NCBI RefSeq assembly: GCF_000019965.1 | Contig: NC_010571.1 | Coordinates: 5,093,001-5,157,000, forward strand | Direction of reading: 5' to 3' | Length of the DNA: 64,000 nt | DNA from: Opitutus terrae PB90-1 | GTDB lineage: Bacteria > Verrucomicrobiota > Verrucomicrobiia > Opitutales > Opitutaceae | In this document: positions 25,803-34,815 of the stretch, piece by piece | Layout: each line of letters opens with the position of its first letter | Position numbering within the stretch: the first letter of the stretch is position 1 | Program-made: the position numbers and the translations under genes | Notes under the pieces: model-generated | What the model was told of the DNA's origin: nothing | Seen by the model: the letters and a program-made list of their open reading frames with translations, nothing else | Database searches by the model: none

Positions 25803-25910
25803 TTGAACGTCGAACGTCCAACTTCGAACTCCGAATCCCAATCGCTAGGCGGCCGTCCGCCGGCGCCTGGTCCAGTGCTCTCAACTCTCAACGCTCAACT
25901 CTCAACCACG
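25803..25910. repeat. Heptanucleotide-word repeat (GAACGTC / CTCAACT) before cysN
   Basis: Two degenerate tandem blocks are visible: GAACGTC-like 7-nt words at 25804-25835 and TCTCAAC-like 7-nt words at 25879-25906. They occupy the cysD-cysN gap and run into the cysN reading frame. Confidence 0.7.
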
Positions 25911-27164
25911 CCGGCGCCCGACCTCCTCCGTTTCATCACTTGCGGCAACGTCGACGACGGTAAGAGCACGCTGCTCGGCCGGCTGCTCTACGACACCAAG
26001 TCGATTTTCGAGGACCAGTGGAACGCCGTGGAGCGCGCCAGCGCGCGGCGCGGCGATGCCTACACCGACCTTGCGCTCCTCACCGATGGACTGCGCGCCG
26101 AACGTGAACAGGGCATCACCATCGACGTCGCTCATCGCTATTTTGCCACGCCGCGGCGGCGGTTCATCGTCGCCGACTGCCCGGGCCATTTTCAATACAC
26201 GCGCAACATGGTCACCGGCGCGTCGGCTGCGCAGCTCGCGTTGCTGCTGATCGACGTGCGCAAGGGGCTCACGGAGCAAACGTGCCGGCACGCGTTCATC
26301 TCCACACTGCTCCGGATCAAACACCTCATCGTGTGCGTGAACAAAATGGACCTCGTCGACTTCCGGCAGGAGGAATTCGAACGGGTGCGCAACCAGTTCA
26401 TGGCCTACGCCGAGCGGCTCGACGCCGCGGACATCCAGTTCATCCCGACAGCCGCGCTGCCAGGCGACAACATCGTCACGAAGTCGCCGCGCATGCCGTG
26501 GTTCGAAGGCACACCGCTGCTCTACACGCTCGAAACCGTCTACGTGCGCAACGACGCCAACCACGTCGACCCGCGCTTCCCGGTGCAGACGGTGATCCGG
26601 CCGCAGGACCCCGCCGCGCCCGATTTCCGTGGGCTCGCCGGCCAGGTCGCGAGCGGTGTGTTCCGTCCGGGCGAGGAGGTCGTTCACCTGCCCACAGGTT
26701 TCACCGCGCGAATCAAGGCGATCCACGGTCCGTCCGGCCCCGTCGACTCGGCCTTTCATCCGATGTCGGTCGTGCTGGAACTCGATCGCGACCTCGACAT
26801 CGGTCGCGGGGACATGCTGGCGCGACCGAACAACATGCCCGAGGCCACGCAGGATCTCGAGGTGATGCTCTGCTGGCTTTCCGAGCAGCCGCTCGATCCC
26901 GCGCGGCGCTATGTGCTGCAGCACACGACGCGCGAGACCAAGTGCCTGGTGCGCGCCGTCCGGTATCGGCTCGACGTCACGACGCTGCACCGGCAAAGCG
27001 ACGCCGGCGGCGCCGCGGTGCAGATGAACGATTTTGCGCGCGTCTCGCTGCGCACCATGGCGCCGGTGTTCCGCGATTCCTACAAAAAGAACCGACAAAC
27101 CGGCGCGGTCATTCTCGTCGACGAAGCATCGAACAGCACCGTGGCAGCGGGGATGATCCTCTAG
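25803..27164 (+). CDS. cysN: Sulfate adenylyltransferase subunit 1 (GTPase)
   Basis: The product has up to 453 residues with a TTG start at 25803. The GTPase core begins at LRFITCGNVDDGKSTLLG; switch II is DCPGHFQYTRNM and the base-recognition motif CVNKMDLVD, followed by EF-Tu-like beta domains. No APS kinase domain is fused. The first 40 or so residues are encoded by intergenic heptanucleotide repeats and have no counterpart in CysN; no ATG occurs in frame before the core, so initiation must use TTG 25803, GTG 25875 or a non-standard codon. GTP hydrolysis drives APS formation by CysD. Confidence 0.93.
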   Translation: MNVERPTSNSESQSLGGRPPAPGPVLSTLNAQLSTTPAPDLLRFITCGNVDDGKSTLLGRLLYDTKSIFEDQWNAVERASARRGDAYTDLALLTDGLRAEREQGITIDVAHRYFATPRRRFIVADCPGHFQYTRNMVTGASAAQLALLLIDVRKGLTEQTCRHAFISTLLRIKHLIVCVNKMDLVDFRQEEFERVRNQFMAYAERLDAADIQFIPTAALPGDNIVTKSPRMPWFEGTPLLYTLETVYVRNDANHVDPRFPVQTVIRPQDPAAPDFRGLAGQVASGVFRPGEEVVHLPTGFTARIKAIHGPSGPVDSAFHPMSVVLELDRDLDIGRGDMLARPNNMPEATQDLEVMLCWLSEQPLDPARRYVLQHTTRETKCLVRAVRYRLDVTTLHRQSDAGGAAVQMNDFARVSLRTMAPVFRDSYKKNRQTGAVILVDEASNSTVAAGMIL

Positions 27165-27202
27165 AGGTAAAACGAAAACTCGTCATGGCAGCCGATTGCC
27201 CC

Positions 27203-27284
27203 GTAGGGCCGGTGCTCGCCGCCGGCCGCGAACACGTTTGGCACGCGTTTGTCGTTTCCGGCTGCCGTCAAGCGGCAGCCCTAC
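27203..27284. repeat. GTAGGGC...GCCCTAC hairpin repeat
   Basis: The left arm begins GTAGGGCCGG at 27203 and the right arm ends CGGCAGCCCTAC at 27284, with nested palindromes of GCCGG and GGCTGCCG inside. It lies between cysN and gmd. A second member is at 28406-28466. Confidence 0.75.
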
Positions 27285-27383
27285 AACGCTCAGCGGGATG
27301 TTTCGGATCGCCTCGACTCAGTCGGAACCCAATGGACCGCAATTAGGCTCGCCAATGTGCAGCCGCGCGTATCACCAATCCGC

Positions 27384-28370
27384 ATGCCCAAGAAAGCCTT
27401 CATCACCGGGATCACCGGTCAGGACGGATCTTATCTGACTGAGCTGTTGCTCGAAAAGGGCTACGAGGTCCATGGCCTCGTCCGCCGGGCGAGCACGATG
27501 AACCGCGGCCGGATCGACCATCTCAACGGCTTCGAGCACGGGCCCGACAAGCGGCTGTTTCTCCACTACGGCGACCTCGCCGACAGTGTTTCGCTGGTGA
27601 AACTGCTCTACGCGCTGCAGCCGGACGAAATCTACAATCTCGCCGCGCAAAGCCACGTGCGCGTGAGCTTCGACGTGCCCGAATACACCGCGGACATCAC
27701 CGGCGTGGGCGCAGCCCGCATTCTTGAGGCGATCATCGAATCCGGCATCGGCAAAAAAGTCCGCTACTACCAGGCATCGTCCTCTGAAATGTTCGGCAAG
27801 GTGCAGGAGGTACCGCAGCGCGAGACCACGCCTTTTTATCCGCGTTCGCCCTATGGCTGCGCGAAGGTCTTCGCGCACTGGCTCACGGTGAACTACCGCG
27901 AATCCTACAATCTTTTCGCGTGCAGCGGCATTCTGTTCAACCACGAGTCGCCGCGGCGCGGCGAGAGCTTCGTCACGCGGAAGATCTCGCTCGCCGTCGC
28001 GCGAATCAAGAAGGGCCGGCAAAAGGAGCTTTATCTCGGCAACCTCGACGCACAGCGCGACTGGGGCTACGCCAAGGAATACGTCGAAGGGATGTGGCGA
28101 ATGCTGCAACAGGACCAGCCGGACGATTACGTGCTCGCGACCAACGAGACGCACACCATCCGCGCCTTCCTCGAGGCGGCGTTTGGTCGCGTCGATCTCG
28201 ACTGGCACGATTACGTGCGGTTCGACGAGCGTCACCTCCGTCCGGCCGAGGTCGACCTGCTGATCGGCGATTACTCCAAAGCCCGCGCGCGGCTCGGCTG
28301 GGAACCACACACGCGGATGAAGGCGCTCGCCGAACTCATGGTCGACGCCGACCTCGCGGCGATCGGGTGA
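27384..28370 (+). CDS. gmd: GDP-mannose 4,6-dehydratase
   Basis: With ATG 27384 the product has 328 residues starting [75 protein letters not shown] (Y-x3-K) and [17 protein letters not shown] are all Gmd signatures. It converts GDP-mannose to GDP-4-keto-6-deoxymannose, the precursor of GDP-fucose, GDP-rhamnose or GDP-perosamine. No follow-up enzyme (GMER, RMD, PerA) is visible nearby except perhaps the paralogue at 23133. The frame is open upstream to 27249, but that part is hairpin repeat. Confidence 0.93.
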   Translation: MPKKAFITGITGQDGSYLTELLLEKGYEVHGLVRRASTMNRGRIDHLNGFEHGPDKRLFLHYGDLADSVSLVKLLYALQPDEIYNLAAQSHVRVSFDVPEYTADITGVGAARILEAIIESGIGKKVRYYQASSSEMFGKVQEVPQRETTPFYPRSPYGCAKVFAHWLTVNYRESYNLFACSGILFNHESPRRGESFVTRKISLAVARIKKGRQKELYLGNLDAQRDWGYAKEYVEGMWRMLQQDQPDDYVLATNETHTIRAFLEAAFGRVDLDWHDYVRFDERHLRPAEVDLLIGDYSKARARLGWEPHTRMKALAELMVDADLAAIG

Positions 28371-28405
28371 GTGGGCGTTCCCTCCGACGCAGCCGAACTC
28401 GTGAG

Positions 28406-28466
28406 GTAGGGCCGCCGTTCACCGGCGGCCGTGAACCGCGCGGCCGGCGATAAACGCCGGCCCTAC
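28406..28466. repeat. GTAGGGC...GCCCTAC hairpin repeat, second copy
   Basis: The left arm starts GTAGGGCCGCCG at 28406 and the right arm ends CGCCGGCCCTAC at 28466. Internal GGCGGCC/GGCCGGC palindromes resemble the copy at 27203-27284. Confidence 0.75.
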
Positions 28467-28564
28467 GAACGTATCGCGACCGGAAATCCGGAGGAAGCAT
28501 CCTCCCCCTCACCTGTGTGCTGGTGTCGCGCCGGGTTTTCTGCCGAAATTCATCGTCTTTCCTG

Positions 28565-29389
28565 ATGAACACCTCTTCCGCCAACCCGCTCACGCCGTTC
28601 ATCCTCCTCTGGCGTCACCGCGAGTTGCTCGACCAGTTCACCCGACGCACCATCCAGCAGCGGCATCGCGGCAGTTTCTTGGGCGTGGTCTGGACCGTGT
28701 TGACGCCGCTGCTGAGCCTCGGACTCTACACCTTTATCTTCGGTTACGTCTTTAAATCCGAGTTTCAAGCGGTGCCGAATCCATCGCGCTTCGACTATCC
28801 CCTCGGATTATTTCTCGGTCTCGTCCTGTTCCAATTTCTCGGCGAGCTCCTCGCCCAAAGTCCCTTGGCCATCGTTACGCAGCCAAACTTCGTCAAGAAG
28901 GTCGTCTTCCCGCTCGAAATCCTGCCGGCGGCGGTGGTCGGCGCGGCCGCCTTCAACGCCGCGGTCAGCTTCGGGCTCGCGCTCCTCGGCATCGTGCTCC
29001 TCGGCCATGGCGTCGACTGGCACGCCCTTTCCGTTTTCCTGATTTTTCCGCCGGTCCTGCTGATCGGGCTGGGCTGCGCCTGGTTCCTCGCGGGCTTGGG
29101 TGTGTTCGTGCGCGACACGGCCAACGTCATGCCGTTCCTCGTGCAGGTCCTGATCTACACCAGCGCGGTATTCTTTTCCGTGAACCTGGTGCGCCACAGC
29201 GCCGGCTGGATCATCCTGAAATTCAATCCGCTGCTGCACGCCGTGGAAGCGACGCGCCGCACCGTCCTCTGGCACCTGCCCGCGAGCGCCCACAGCCTGA
29301 TTTTCCTCTGGGTCGTGGGGCTCGTCACCTGCTATCTCGGCTACGCGTTCTTCAGCAAAACCCGTCACGCGTTCGCGGACGTGCTGTGA
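28565..29389 (+). CDS. wzm: Polysaccharide ABC transporter permease (Wzm/ABC-2 type)
   Basis: With ATG 28565 the product has 274 residues and six membrane helices. The N-terminal RHRELLDQFTRRTIQQRHRGSFLGVVWTVLTPLL is the hallmark amphipathic segment of Wzm/KpsM-type permeases. It exports lipid-linked O-antigen or capsule chains across the inner membrane. Normally wzt follows at once; here a methyltransferase follows, and the only Wzt-like ATPase in the window lies 23 kb away at 52361. Confidence 0.92.
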   Translation: MNTSSANPLTPFILLWRHRELLDQFTRRTIQQRHRGSFLGVVWTVLTPLLSLGLYTFIFGYVFKSEFQAVPNPSRFDYPLGLFLGLVLFQFLGELLAQSPLAIVTQPNFVKKVVFPLEILPAAVVGAAAFNAAVSFGLALLGIVLLGHGVDWHALSVFLIFPPVLLIGLGCAWFLAGLGVFVRDTANVMPFLVQVLIYTSAVFFSVNLVRHSAGWIILKFNPLLHAVEATRRTVLWHLPASAHSLIFLWVVGLVTCYLGYAFFSKTRHAFADVL

Positions 29390-29475
29390 GGCGGTAGCCG
29401 CCGCGTGGCCCGGCGCGTCAGCGCAGGGATTGCTTGCGGACCTGCGGTGTTTGCCAACCATGGCCGACTGCCTTT

Positions 29476-30090
29476 ATGCCGCTGCTCGAAGAGTATCCCA
29501 ACGCGCCTGACTTCTTCTTCGCCTACCGGCACTGGCTGTCGTTCCCCTCGGTGCAGCGCAAGCCCGGCGGCTGGGAATTCGAGGGCCACTTTTATCCCGA
29601 CTACCTCTTCGTCGGCGGAGCATCGTTTGCGATCGAGCGCGTCGCGCGGCGTTACTGCACCGGCACGGGCCTTGATATCGGCGCAGGACTCTGGCCGCTG
29701 CCGGGCGCCACCGCGGTCGATCTGGAACGTGGCCCCGGCCATGGCCGCACATTGGATGAATTTGCCGACAGCTCGCAGGATTACGTTTTCAGCTCGCACT
29801 GTCTTGAGCATATCACCGACTGGCGGACCGCGCTCGCGAGCTGGATCCGCAAACTCAAGCGCGGCGGCCGGCTCTTTCTGTATCTCCCCCATCCTGAGTG
29901 CGCCATTTGGCGTCCCGGCTCGCCGTTTGTCGGCGACGGCCACAAATGGCAACCCACGCCGGAAATCCTCAAGAGCGCCCTCGCCGAGTTGCAGGGCAAC
30001 CTGATCGCCCACGACGACGGACCGGACGCGATGCGCAGCTTTTTTGTTTGCGCCGAGTTCGGGCTCACGCCGCGCTTCCCTGTCGTATGA
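29476..30090 (+). CDS. SAM-dependent methyltransferase-like protein
   Basis: With ATG 29476 the product has 204 residues; an in-frame ATG at 29434 would add 14. The fold is suggested by GTGLDIGAGLWPLPGATAVDLE (motif I region), FSSHCLEHITDWRTALASW (motif IV-like) and LKRGGRLFLYLPHPECAIW. These fit class I methyltransferases acting in polysaccharide clusters. It overlaps the sulfotransferase gene by 4 bp. Confidence 0.75.
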   Translation: MPLLEEYPNAPDFFFAYRHWLSFPSVQRKPGGWEFEGHFYPDYLFVGGASFAIERVARRYCTGTGLDIGAGLWPLPGATAVDLERGPGHGRTLDEFADSSQDYVFSSHCLEHITDWRTALASWIRKLKRGGRLFLYLPHPECAIWRPGSPFVGDGHKWQPTPEILKSALAELQGNLIAHDDGPDAMRSFFVCAEFGLTPRFPVV

Positions 30091-30821
30091 CGTCCGAGAG
30101 CTATTACTTTGGCAGCCAACTGGCGGTCCGGTGCGATTACTACGCATTCCCGCGGACCGGCAGCCACTATCTGTGGGCGTGTCTCACCGGCTTGCTCGAC
30201 CTCGTGTTTTTTCCCAACGAGTTCGTGGAAAATCCGGAGGCACTCCAGCGCGCCGAAGAACTCAACCCTCACACTTATTACGTGCTACGGTTGCGGGAAG
30301 ACGGCGTGCCTTTCCAGCCCGTCTACATCAATGCCGCGCCCAACGGCGTCCACGGCAAGCCCGCGGCCTCGCCGTGGCCCGCGCTGCTCTTGATTCGCGA
30401 CCCGCACCCCACGATTTACAGCTGGTATCACACCGCGGTCGAACGCTGGGGTGCCAAGGTGACTGATCGACGCGCCTGGATGCGCGACGCCTACCAGCAG
30501 TACCGTGAGTTCTACACGGCCGCGCTCGCGCTGCAGCAGCAGGCTCCTGATCGCACTTGCCTCGTGCGTTTCGAAACGCTGAAGCCCAACGCCACCGAGC
30601 TCGAACGCATCGTCCGGTTCCTCGGCGTGCGACCCAAACTCTCGCCCGCGTTCGTGCACTGGTGGACGCAATTCGAACGAATGACCCAATCGGGCCCGCG
30701 CACGTTTTATCGCCACGGCAACAACACCCGCTGGCGCGAGGATCAGGGCTGGCTCGCAGATCTAGAGCAGATCAATCCGGGCAGCTTCGCCGATTTCGGC
30801 TATCCCGACCAACCATGCTAG
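30087..30821 (+). CDS. Sulfotransferase (PAPS-dependent)
   Basis: The product has 244 residues. YYAFPRTGSHYL resembles the 5'-phosphosulfate loop (FPKSGTTWL) and LLLIRDPHPTIYSWYH the 3'-phosphate loop (RxPxxxxxSxY). CLVRFETLKPNATELERIVRFLGV matches the usual third block (YExLxxxPxxxxxxIxxFLG). It would move sulfate from PAPS, made by CysD/N/C upstream, to a hydroxyl of the glycan. It overlaps genes on both sides (4 and 7 bp). Confidence 0.82.
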   Translation: MTSESYYFGSQLAVRCDYYAFPRTGSHYLWACLTGLLDLVFFPNEFVENPEALQRAEELNPHTYYVLRLREDGVPFQPVYINAAPNGVHGKPAASPWPALLLIRDPHPTIYSWYHTAVERWGAKVTDRRAWMRDAYQQYREFYTAALALQQQAPDRTCLVRFETLKPNATELERIVRFLGVRPKLSPAFVHWWTQFERMTQSGPRTFYRHGNNTRWREDQGWLADLEQINPGSFADFGYPDQPC

Positions 30822-32356
30822 ACACATCCGCCCACGCGGTGAACGACGCCTGGTTCACTTCCGTCGATCAATGCTGGTGCGGCGGTCATAGCCAGACCCC
30901 GAGTCCGCACGCCGCGTCCTACCTCGTGTGCGAACGCTGCGGCACGCATTTTTCCGCCCGCCGGCTGCGCCCCGAGTGCATGGGCCAGTTCTACAGCTAC
31001 GAGGGCTACTGGCAGAAACGGCAGCAGGGCAAGCAGCACCCCACGCTCTGGGATCGCCAGCAACTGCTCGAAGCCGACGGTCGCGTGCAGCATTGGATCC
31101 AGGCGATGGAGCGCCATCTGAACGGCGCCCGCGGGACCGCCGTCGAGATCGGCTGCGCCGAGGGCACGCTCCTGCTGCATCTACGGCAGCTCGGTTGGCA
31201 AACCGTCGGCGTCGAGCCCGACGCGAAAACCGCCGCCGCGGTGCATGAACGCACCGGGCTCGACATCCGCGCCGGCGTTTTCCCCGACGTCGCGGTGCCC
31301 GCGTGTGAGCTGTTCGTCGCCTGCGACGTGCTAGAGCACATTCCGGAACCGCTCAAATTCCTGGGCGCGGCTCGCGACGCCTTGCGGCCCGGCAGCGTGC
31401 TGTTTCTCCAGCTGCCTTTGCTCGAACGCGACGTGCCGGATTTCGGCTCGATGAACGACAAGGTCTTCGATCCGCAGGAGCATGTCTTCATCTACTCGCG
31501 CGATTCAATCACGACGCTCCTCGAGACCGCCGGGTTCGAAATCCTCGAAAACCACGACGCCTGGCGCCGCGCACACGAGATCGTCGTCGCGCGCCGTGTC
31601 GAGCGGCCCGACCGTCCCGTGCGCCACCTCGCGAACCTCAGCGAGATGTTTTCGCGCGAATGGTGCCAGCTCATCGACGAGCTCAACGCTTTCGGCGCGC
31701 CGCACGGGCTGCGCCAATTCACCAACTGGTCGAAGATCTGGGAGTATCCGTGGCTCTGGCACCACGATTTGTCCGGCCTCGACTGGTGGGGCCGCCGGGT
31801 GATCGATCTCGGATCAGAACAATCCCCTTTCCCTTGGTGGCTCGCCTCGAAAGGCGCGCACGTTACGCTCATCGAAACCCGCCGCGACTGGATTCCCCAA
31901 TGGGAGACGATCCGCTCGGCGCTCGGCGTGAAAGTCGATTGGCAGATCGTCGATTCCTGCCGGTTGCCGATCGCGGATCGGTGCGCGGACGTGGTGACCA
32001 GTCTCTCCGTCATCGAACACCAGGACGACAAGTCGCTCGCCTTCCGCGAGGTCGGGCGCGTCCTGAAGCCCGGCGGGCTCTTCGCGTTGTCTTTCGATAT
32101 CTGTGAGCCGGCGATGGGGATGACGTTCCCGGAATGGAATGGCCGCGCACTCACCATGCAGGAGTTTGAAACGTTGATCGCACAACGGCCCGAATTCTCG
32201 CTGCCGGCCGGCTTCGCCTGGAACGTGGAGGACATTCCCGCCTTCCTGCGCTGGCACCGGCAGACCGCCGCACATCACAACTACGTGACGGCCGCCGCCG
32301 TGCTCCGCAAACGCCCGGCAGGTTTGTTTCAGCGGCTGCGCGGTCTGCTGCGATGA
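30815..32356 (+). CDS. Tandem-domain SAM methyltransferase
   Basis: With ATG 30815 the product has 513 residues. Two methyltransferase domains are visible. The first (residues about 100-260) has TAVEIGCAEGTLLLHLRQLG and FVACDVLEHIPEPLKF, preceded by a Cys-rich segment (CWCGG and CERCG) that may bind zinc. The second (about 325-500) has RVIDLGSEQSPFPWWLASKG and TSLSVIEHQDDKSLAF, with VLKPGGLFALSFD. Both could act on the exported polysaccharide. It overlaps the sulfotransferase stop by 7 bp. Confidence 0.8.
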   Translation: MLDTSAHAVNDAWFTSVDQCWCGGHSQTPSPHAASYLVCERCGTHFSARRLRPECMGQFYSYEGYWQKRQQGKQHPTLWDRQQLLEADGRVQHWIQAMERHLNGARGTAVEIGCAEGTLLLHLRQLGWQTVGVEPDAKTAAAVHERTGLDIRAGVFPDVAVPACELFVACDVLEHIPEPLKFLGAARDALRPGSVLFLQLPLLERDVPDFGSMNDKVFDPQEHVFIYSRDSITTLLETAGFEILENHDAWRRAHEIVVARRVERPDRPVRHLANLSEMFSREWCQLIDELNAFGAPHGLRQFTNWSKIWEYPWLWHHDLSGLDWWGRRVIDLGSEQSPFPWWLASKGAHVTLIETRRDWIPQWETIRSALGVKVDWQIVDSCRLPIADRCADVVTSLSVIEHQDDKSLAFREVGRVLKPGGLFALSFDICEPAMGMTFPEWNGRALTMQEFETLIAQRPEFSLPAGFAWNVEDIPAFLRWHRQTAAHHNYVTAAAVLRKRPAGLFQRLRGLLR

Positions 32357-32478
32357 AGCCTCGGGTGCCCTAATCAGGCGGTTGCGCAACTGGGTCGAAT
32401 GAGATCACATCCCCTCGTGCGCCGCTTCGTTGCAGCTCTGCGCGTGAGCGCAGGGGCGTGAGCCGCCAAGTTCCAGCG

Positions 32479-34815
32479 ATGAGAATCCTCCTTTCCAAGC
32501 CCGACGCGCTCGGCGATCAACTGATCGCCGCCGGTGCCGTGCAGGCGCTGCGGACCTTGCGGCCGGACATCCAGATCGTCTGGCACGTTCGCCGTGGAAT
32601 GGAGGTCGTGGCCTCGCTGCTCGGCGGAGACGTGTTCGCGCCGCAAACCGACCAGCCGCCCGAATCCGAAGCGACCCGGCTGGCGCAGACCGCCGCACCG
32701 CTCGTCTTCCTGCCCTACCCGCTCTCGTCCTACGAGCCGTGGAGTGACGACGTGGGCCGGCGGGTGAAATGGTGGGCCGCTTTTCTGCAGGCGACGCGCT
32801 GGGACGCTGCGATCCTTGGCTTGGTCAACCGGACGTGGGTCGGCGATCTCACGGTCGCGCTCGCGCCCGCGTCACAGCAGATCGGATTCGCAGCCAGCGC
32901 CGCGCGGCAGCCGCTGGTCAACGAAGCGCATGCGCTGGTGTCCGCGGGCGCGCCGGTGTTCACGACGACGCTCGAGCCATCGTGGACGCGCTCCGAGTCC
33001 GATCAACTGCGCGATCTTCTCGCCGTGCTGGAGCCGCGTCTGGCGACCGGCGCAGCTGCAGCTTGGCGCGCGCCGGTGTCATGGGAGCCGCGCACGAGCG
33101 CGCCCTCGACAGCGCACGTCCTGATCGCGCCGGGCGTTGGCGGCGATCCGCGCCGCGCCTGGCCGTTGGGCAACTTCCGCGCCGTCGCTGACGGGCTGCG
33201 GTCGCGCGGCGCGCGCGTGACCTGGGTGGAAGGTCCCGGCGACTCGCCCTATCTCGCAGGACTGCCCGCGGACGATCAGCACCCGCGTGCCGTGTTTGGT
33301 CCGACGGATCTACCCAAACTCAACGCCGCATTCGCCGGCGCCGATCTCGTCATCTGCCACGACACGGCGTACGCACATCTCGCCGCAGGCATTGGCGTAC
33401 CCACGGTGGCGATCTACGGTGCCGGCCAAGTCAGCCGCTTCCATCCGACAGGCGGCCGGGTCAAGGTGGTTCAGAGCCGGATCGCCTGCGCGGGTTGTCA
33501 ATGGCACTGCCTCTTCGAACGACTGCACTGCGTCGCCGACATACCCTTGGCCACCGTGGAGAGCGCAGTTGAGCACATGCTCAGGGGTGATGCCTCGCCC
33601 GTGTTCGTCGATGTTCGCACGCCGTTCGCCGATGCCCCGGAGGGCGAGCTGCTCGCGTTGCGCCACCGGCTCCAGCAGGAGATTCTCACGCTCAACGCCG
33701 ACCGGTTCGCCCGACTGCAAATCATCCAGAGTCTTCTCGCGCAACCGAAGCTCCAGCCAGCCTCGCTGCAGCGGCCCGAAACGGAACCGCGGCTGTCGGT
33801 CATCATTCCCATGGGCCGGCCGGATCGCGTCGCCGCAACGCTTGCGTCGCTCGCGGCGCAACAGCGCGTGCCGGCGAATTGGGAGATCATCCTCGTCGGC
33901 GTGGAGGCCGCGGCCGTCGCCCGCGCGCACCCGCATTTGCCCGTCGTGCCGGTCGTGCTGTCCGCCAACCAACTGCCGCCGCGCACGCGCTGTCTCGGCG
34001 TCGAGAAGGCGACCGGCGAATGGTATCTGTTCATCGACGATGACGTCGAGCTCGCCACCGATTGCTACGCGCGGCTGCTCGATCTGCTCGCTTCACCGAT
34101 GTTCTCGCCCGCCGCGAATCCCCGCGTCGGCGCGATCGGGCTGCGGCTGCCTGGCAAGAGTGGGCGCTTCTTCGAGCGGCTGACGGACATCTCGAATTTT
34201 TGGGCACAGCAACATTCCGCCGCCGAGGATCGTGACTGGCTCTATAGCGCCGCCGTGTTCGTACTGGCAGAGGCCTACCATCGCAGCGGCGGGTTCAACC
34301 CCGATTTGCCGAACGGCGAGGACGTCGACCTGACGCGCCGGATCGTGGGCGCCGGCTACCGCCTGCGGTACGAGCCGAGTCTGGTCGCGCGGCACGATCA
34401 TCGTCGCGACACGCTGCTGTCGATGTGGCGGTATTTTTGGAAGAACGGGAACGCGGCCCAATACTTCTTCGCCGCACAGGCCGGCGCGTGTCCTTTCAGC
34501 GTGAAAACCGCGTGGTTGAAATCCTGGAGCGATCTGCGGATGAACATGGCGTTTCAACGCGCCCGCGGCGTGCAGCTGGGCCTGCGCACACCACTTATCT
34601 GGCTGAACTACCTCATCGTCGAAGCGTCCCTCGAGCAGCATTGGCAGGAATATCTGCATCGCAGCGGTCGCTATCGTGAGCTCCCGGCGCGCGCACGCAG
34701 CGACGTGACCTACGTTCAAGCCCTCACTGGTTGGGATGCCGGCCGTCGCGTGCGCGGCGCCTGCCGTTACGCGCTCGCCGTCCTGCAGGATTTCGCCAAC
34801 CCGGTGCGCCGATGA
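32479..34815 (+). CDS. GT9-like / GT2 glycosyltransferase fusion
   Basis: With ATG 32479 the product has 778 residues (an in-frame start at 32458 adds 7). The N-terminal half looks like a GT9 heptosyltransferase: MRILLSKPDALGDQLIA, IAPGVGGDPRRAWPLGNFRAVAD and ICHDTAYAHLAAGIGVPTVAIYG. A cluster of cysteines lies at ACAGCQWHCLFERLHC. The C-terminal half (from about residue 440) is GT2: LSVIIPMGRPDRVAATLASL, YLFIDDDVELATDC (DxD) and GGFNPDLPNGEDVDLTRRI. One chain could add two sugars in sequence. Confidence 0.82.
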   Translation: MRILLSKPDALGDQLIAAGAVQALRTLRPDIQIVWHVRRGMEVVASLLGGDVFAPQTDQPPESEATRLAQTAAPLVFLPYPLSSYEPWSDDVGRRVKWWAAFLQATRWDAAILGLVNRTWVGDLTVALAPASQQIGFAASAARQPLVNEAHALVSAGAPVFTTTLEPSWTRSESDQLRDLLAVLEPRLATGAAAAWRAPVSWEPRTSAPSTAHVLIAPGVGGDPRRAWPLGNFRAVADGLRSRGARVTWVEGPGDSPYLAGLPADDQHPRAVFGPTDLPKLNAAFAGADLVICHDTAYAHLAAGIGVPTVAIYGAGQVSRFHPTGGRVKVVQSRIACAGCQWHCLFERLHCVADIPLATVESAVEHMLRGDASPVFVDVRTPFADAPEGELLALRHRLQQEILTLNADRFARLQIIQSLLAQPKLQPASLQRPETEPRLSVIIPMGRPDRVAATLASLAAQQRVPANWEIILVGVEAAAVARAHPHLPVVPVVLSANQLPPRTRCLGVEKATGEWYLFIDDDVELATDCYARLLDLLASPMFSPAANPRVGAIGLRLPGKSGRFFERLTDISNFWAQQHSAAEDRDWLYSAAVFVLAEAYHRSGGFNPDLPNGEDVDLTRRIVGAGYRLRYEPSLVARHDHRRDTLLSMWRYFWKNGNAAQYFFAAQAGACPFSVKTAWLKSWSDLRMNMAFQRARGVQLGLRTPLIWLNYLIVEASLEQHWQEYLHRSGRYRELPARARSDVTYVQALTGWDAGRRVRGACRYALAVLQDFANPVRR

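Noticed and set aside
25902-27098. 398-residue minus-strand frame opposite cysN
   Set aside because: Shadow of cysN with Arg/His-rich composition; no motif seen.
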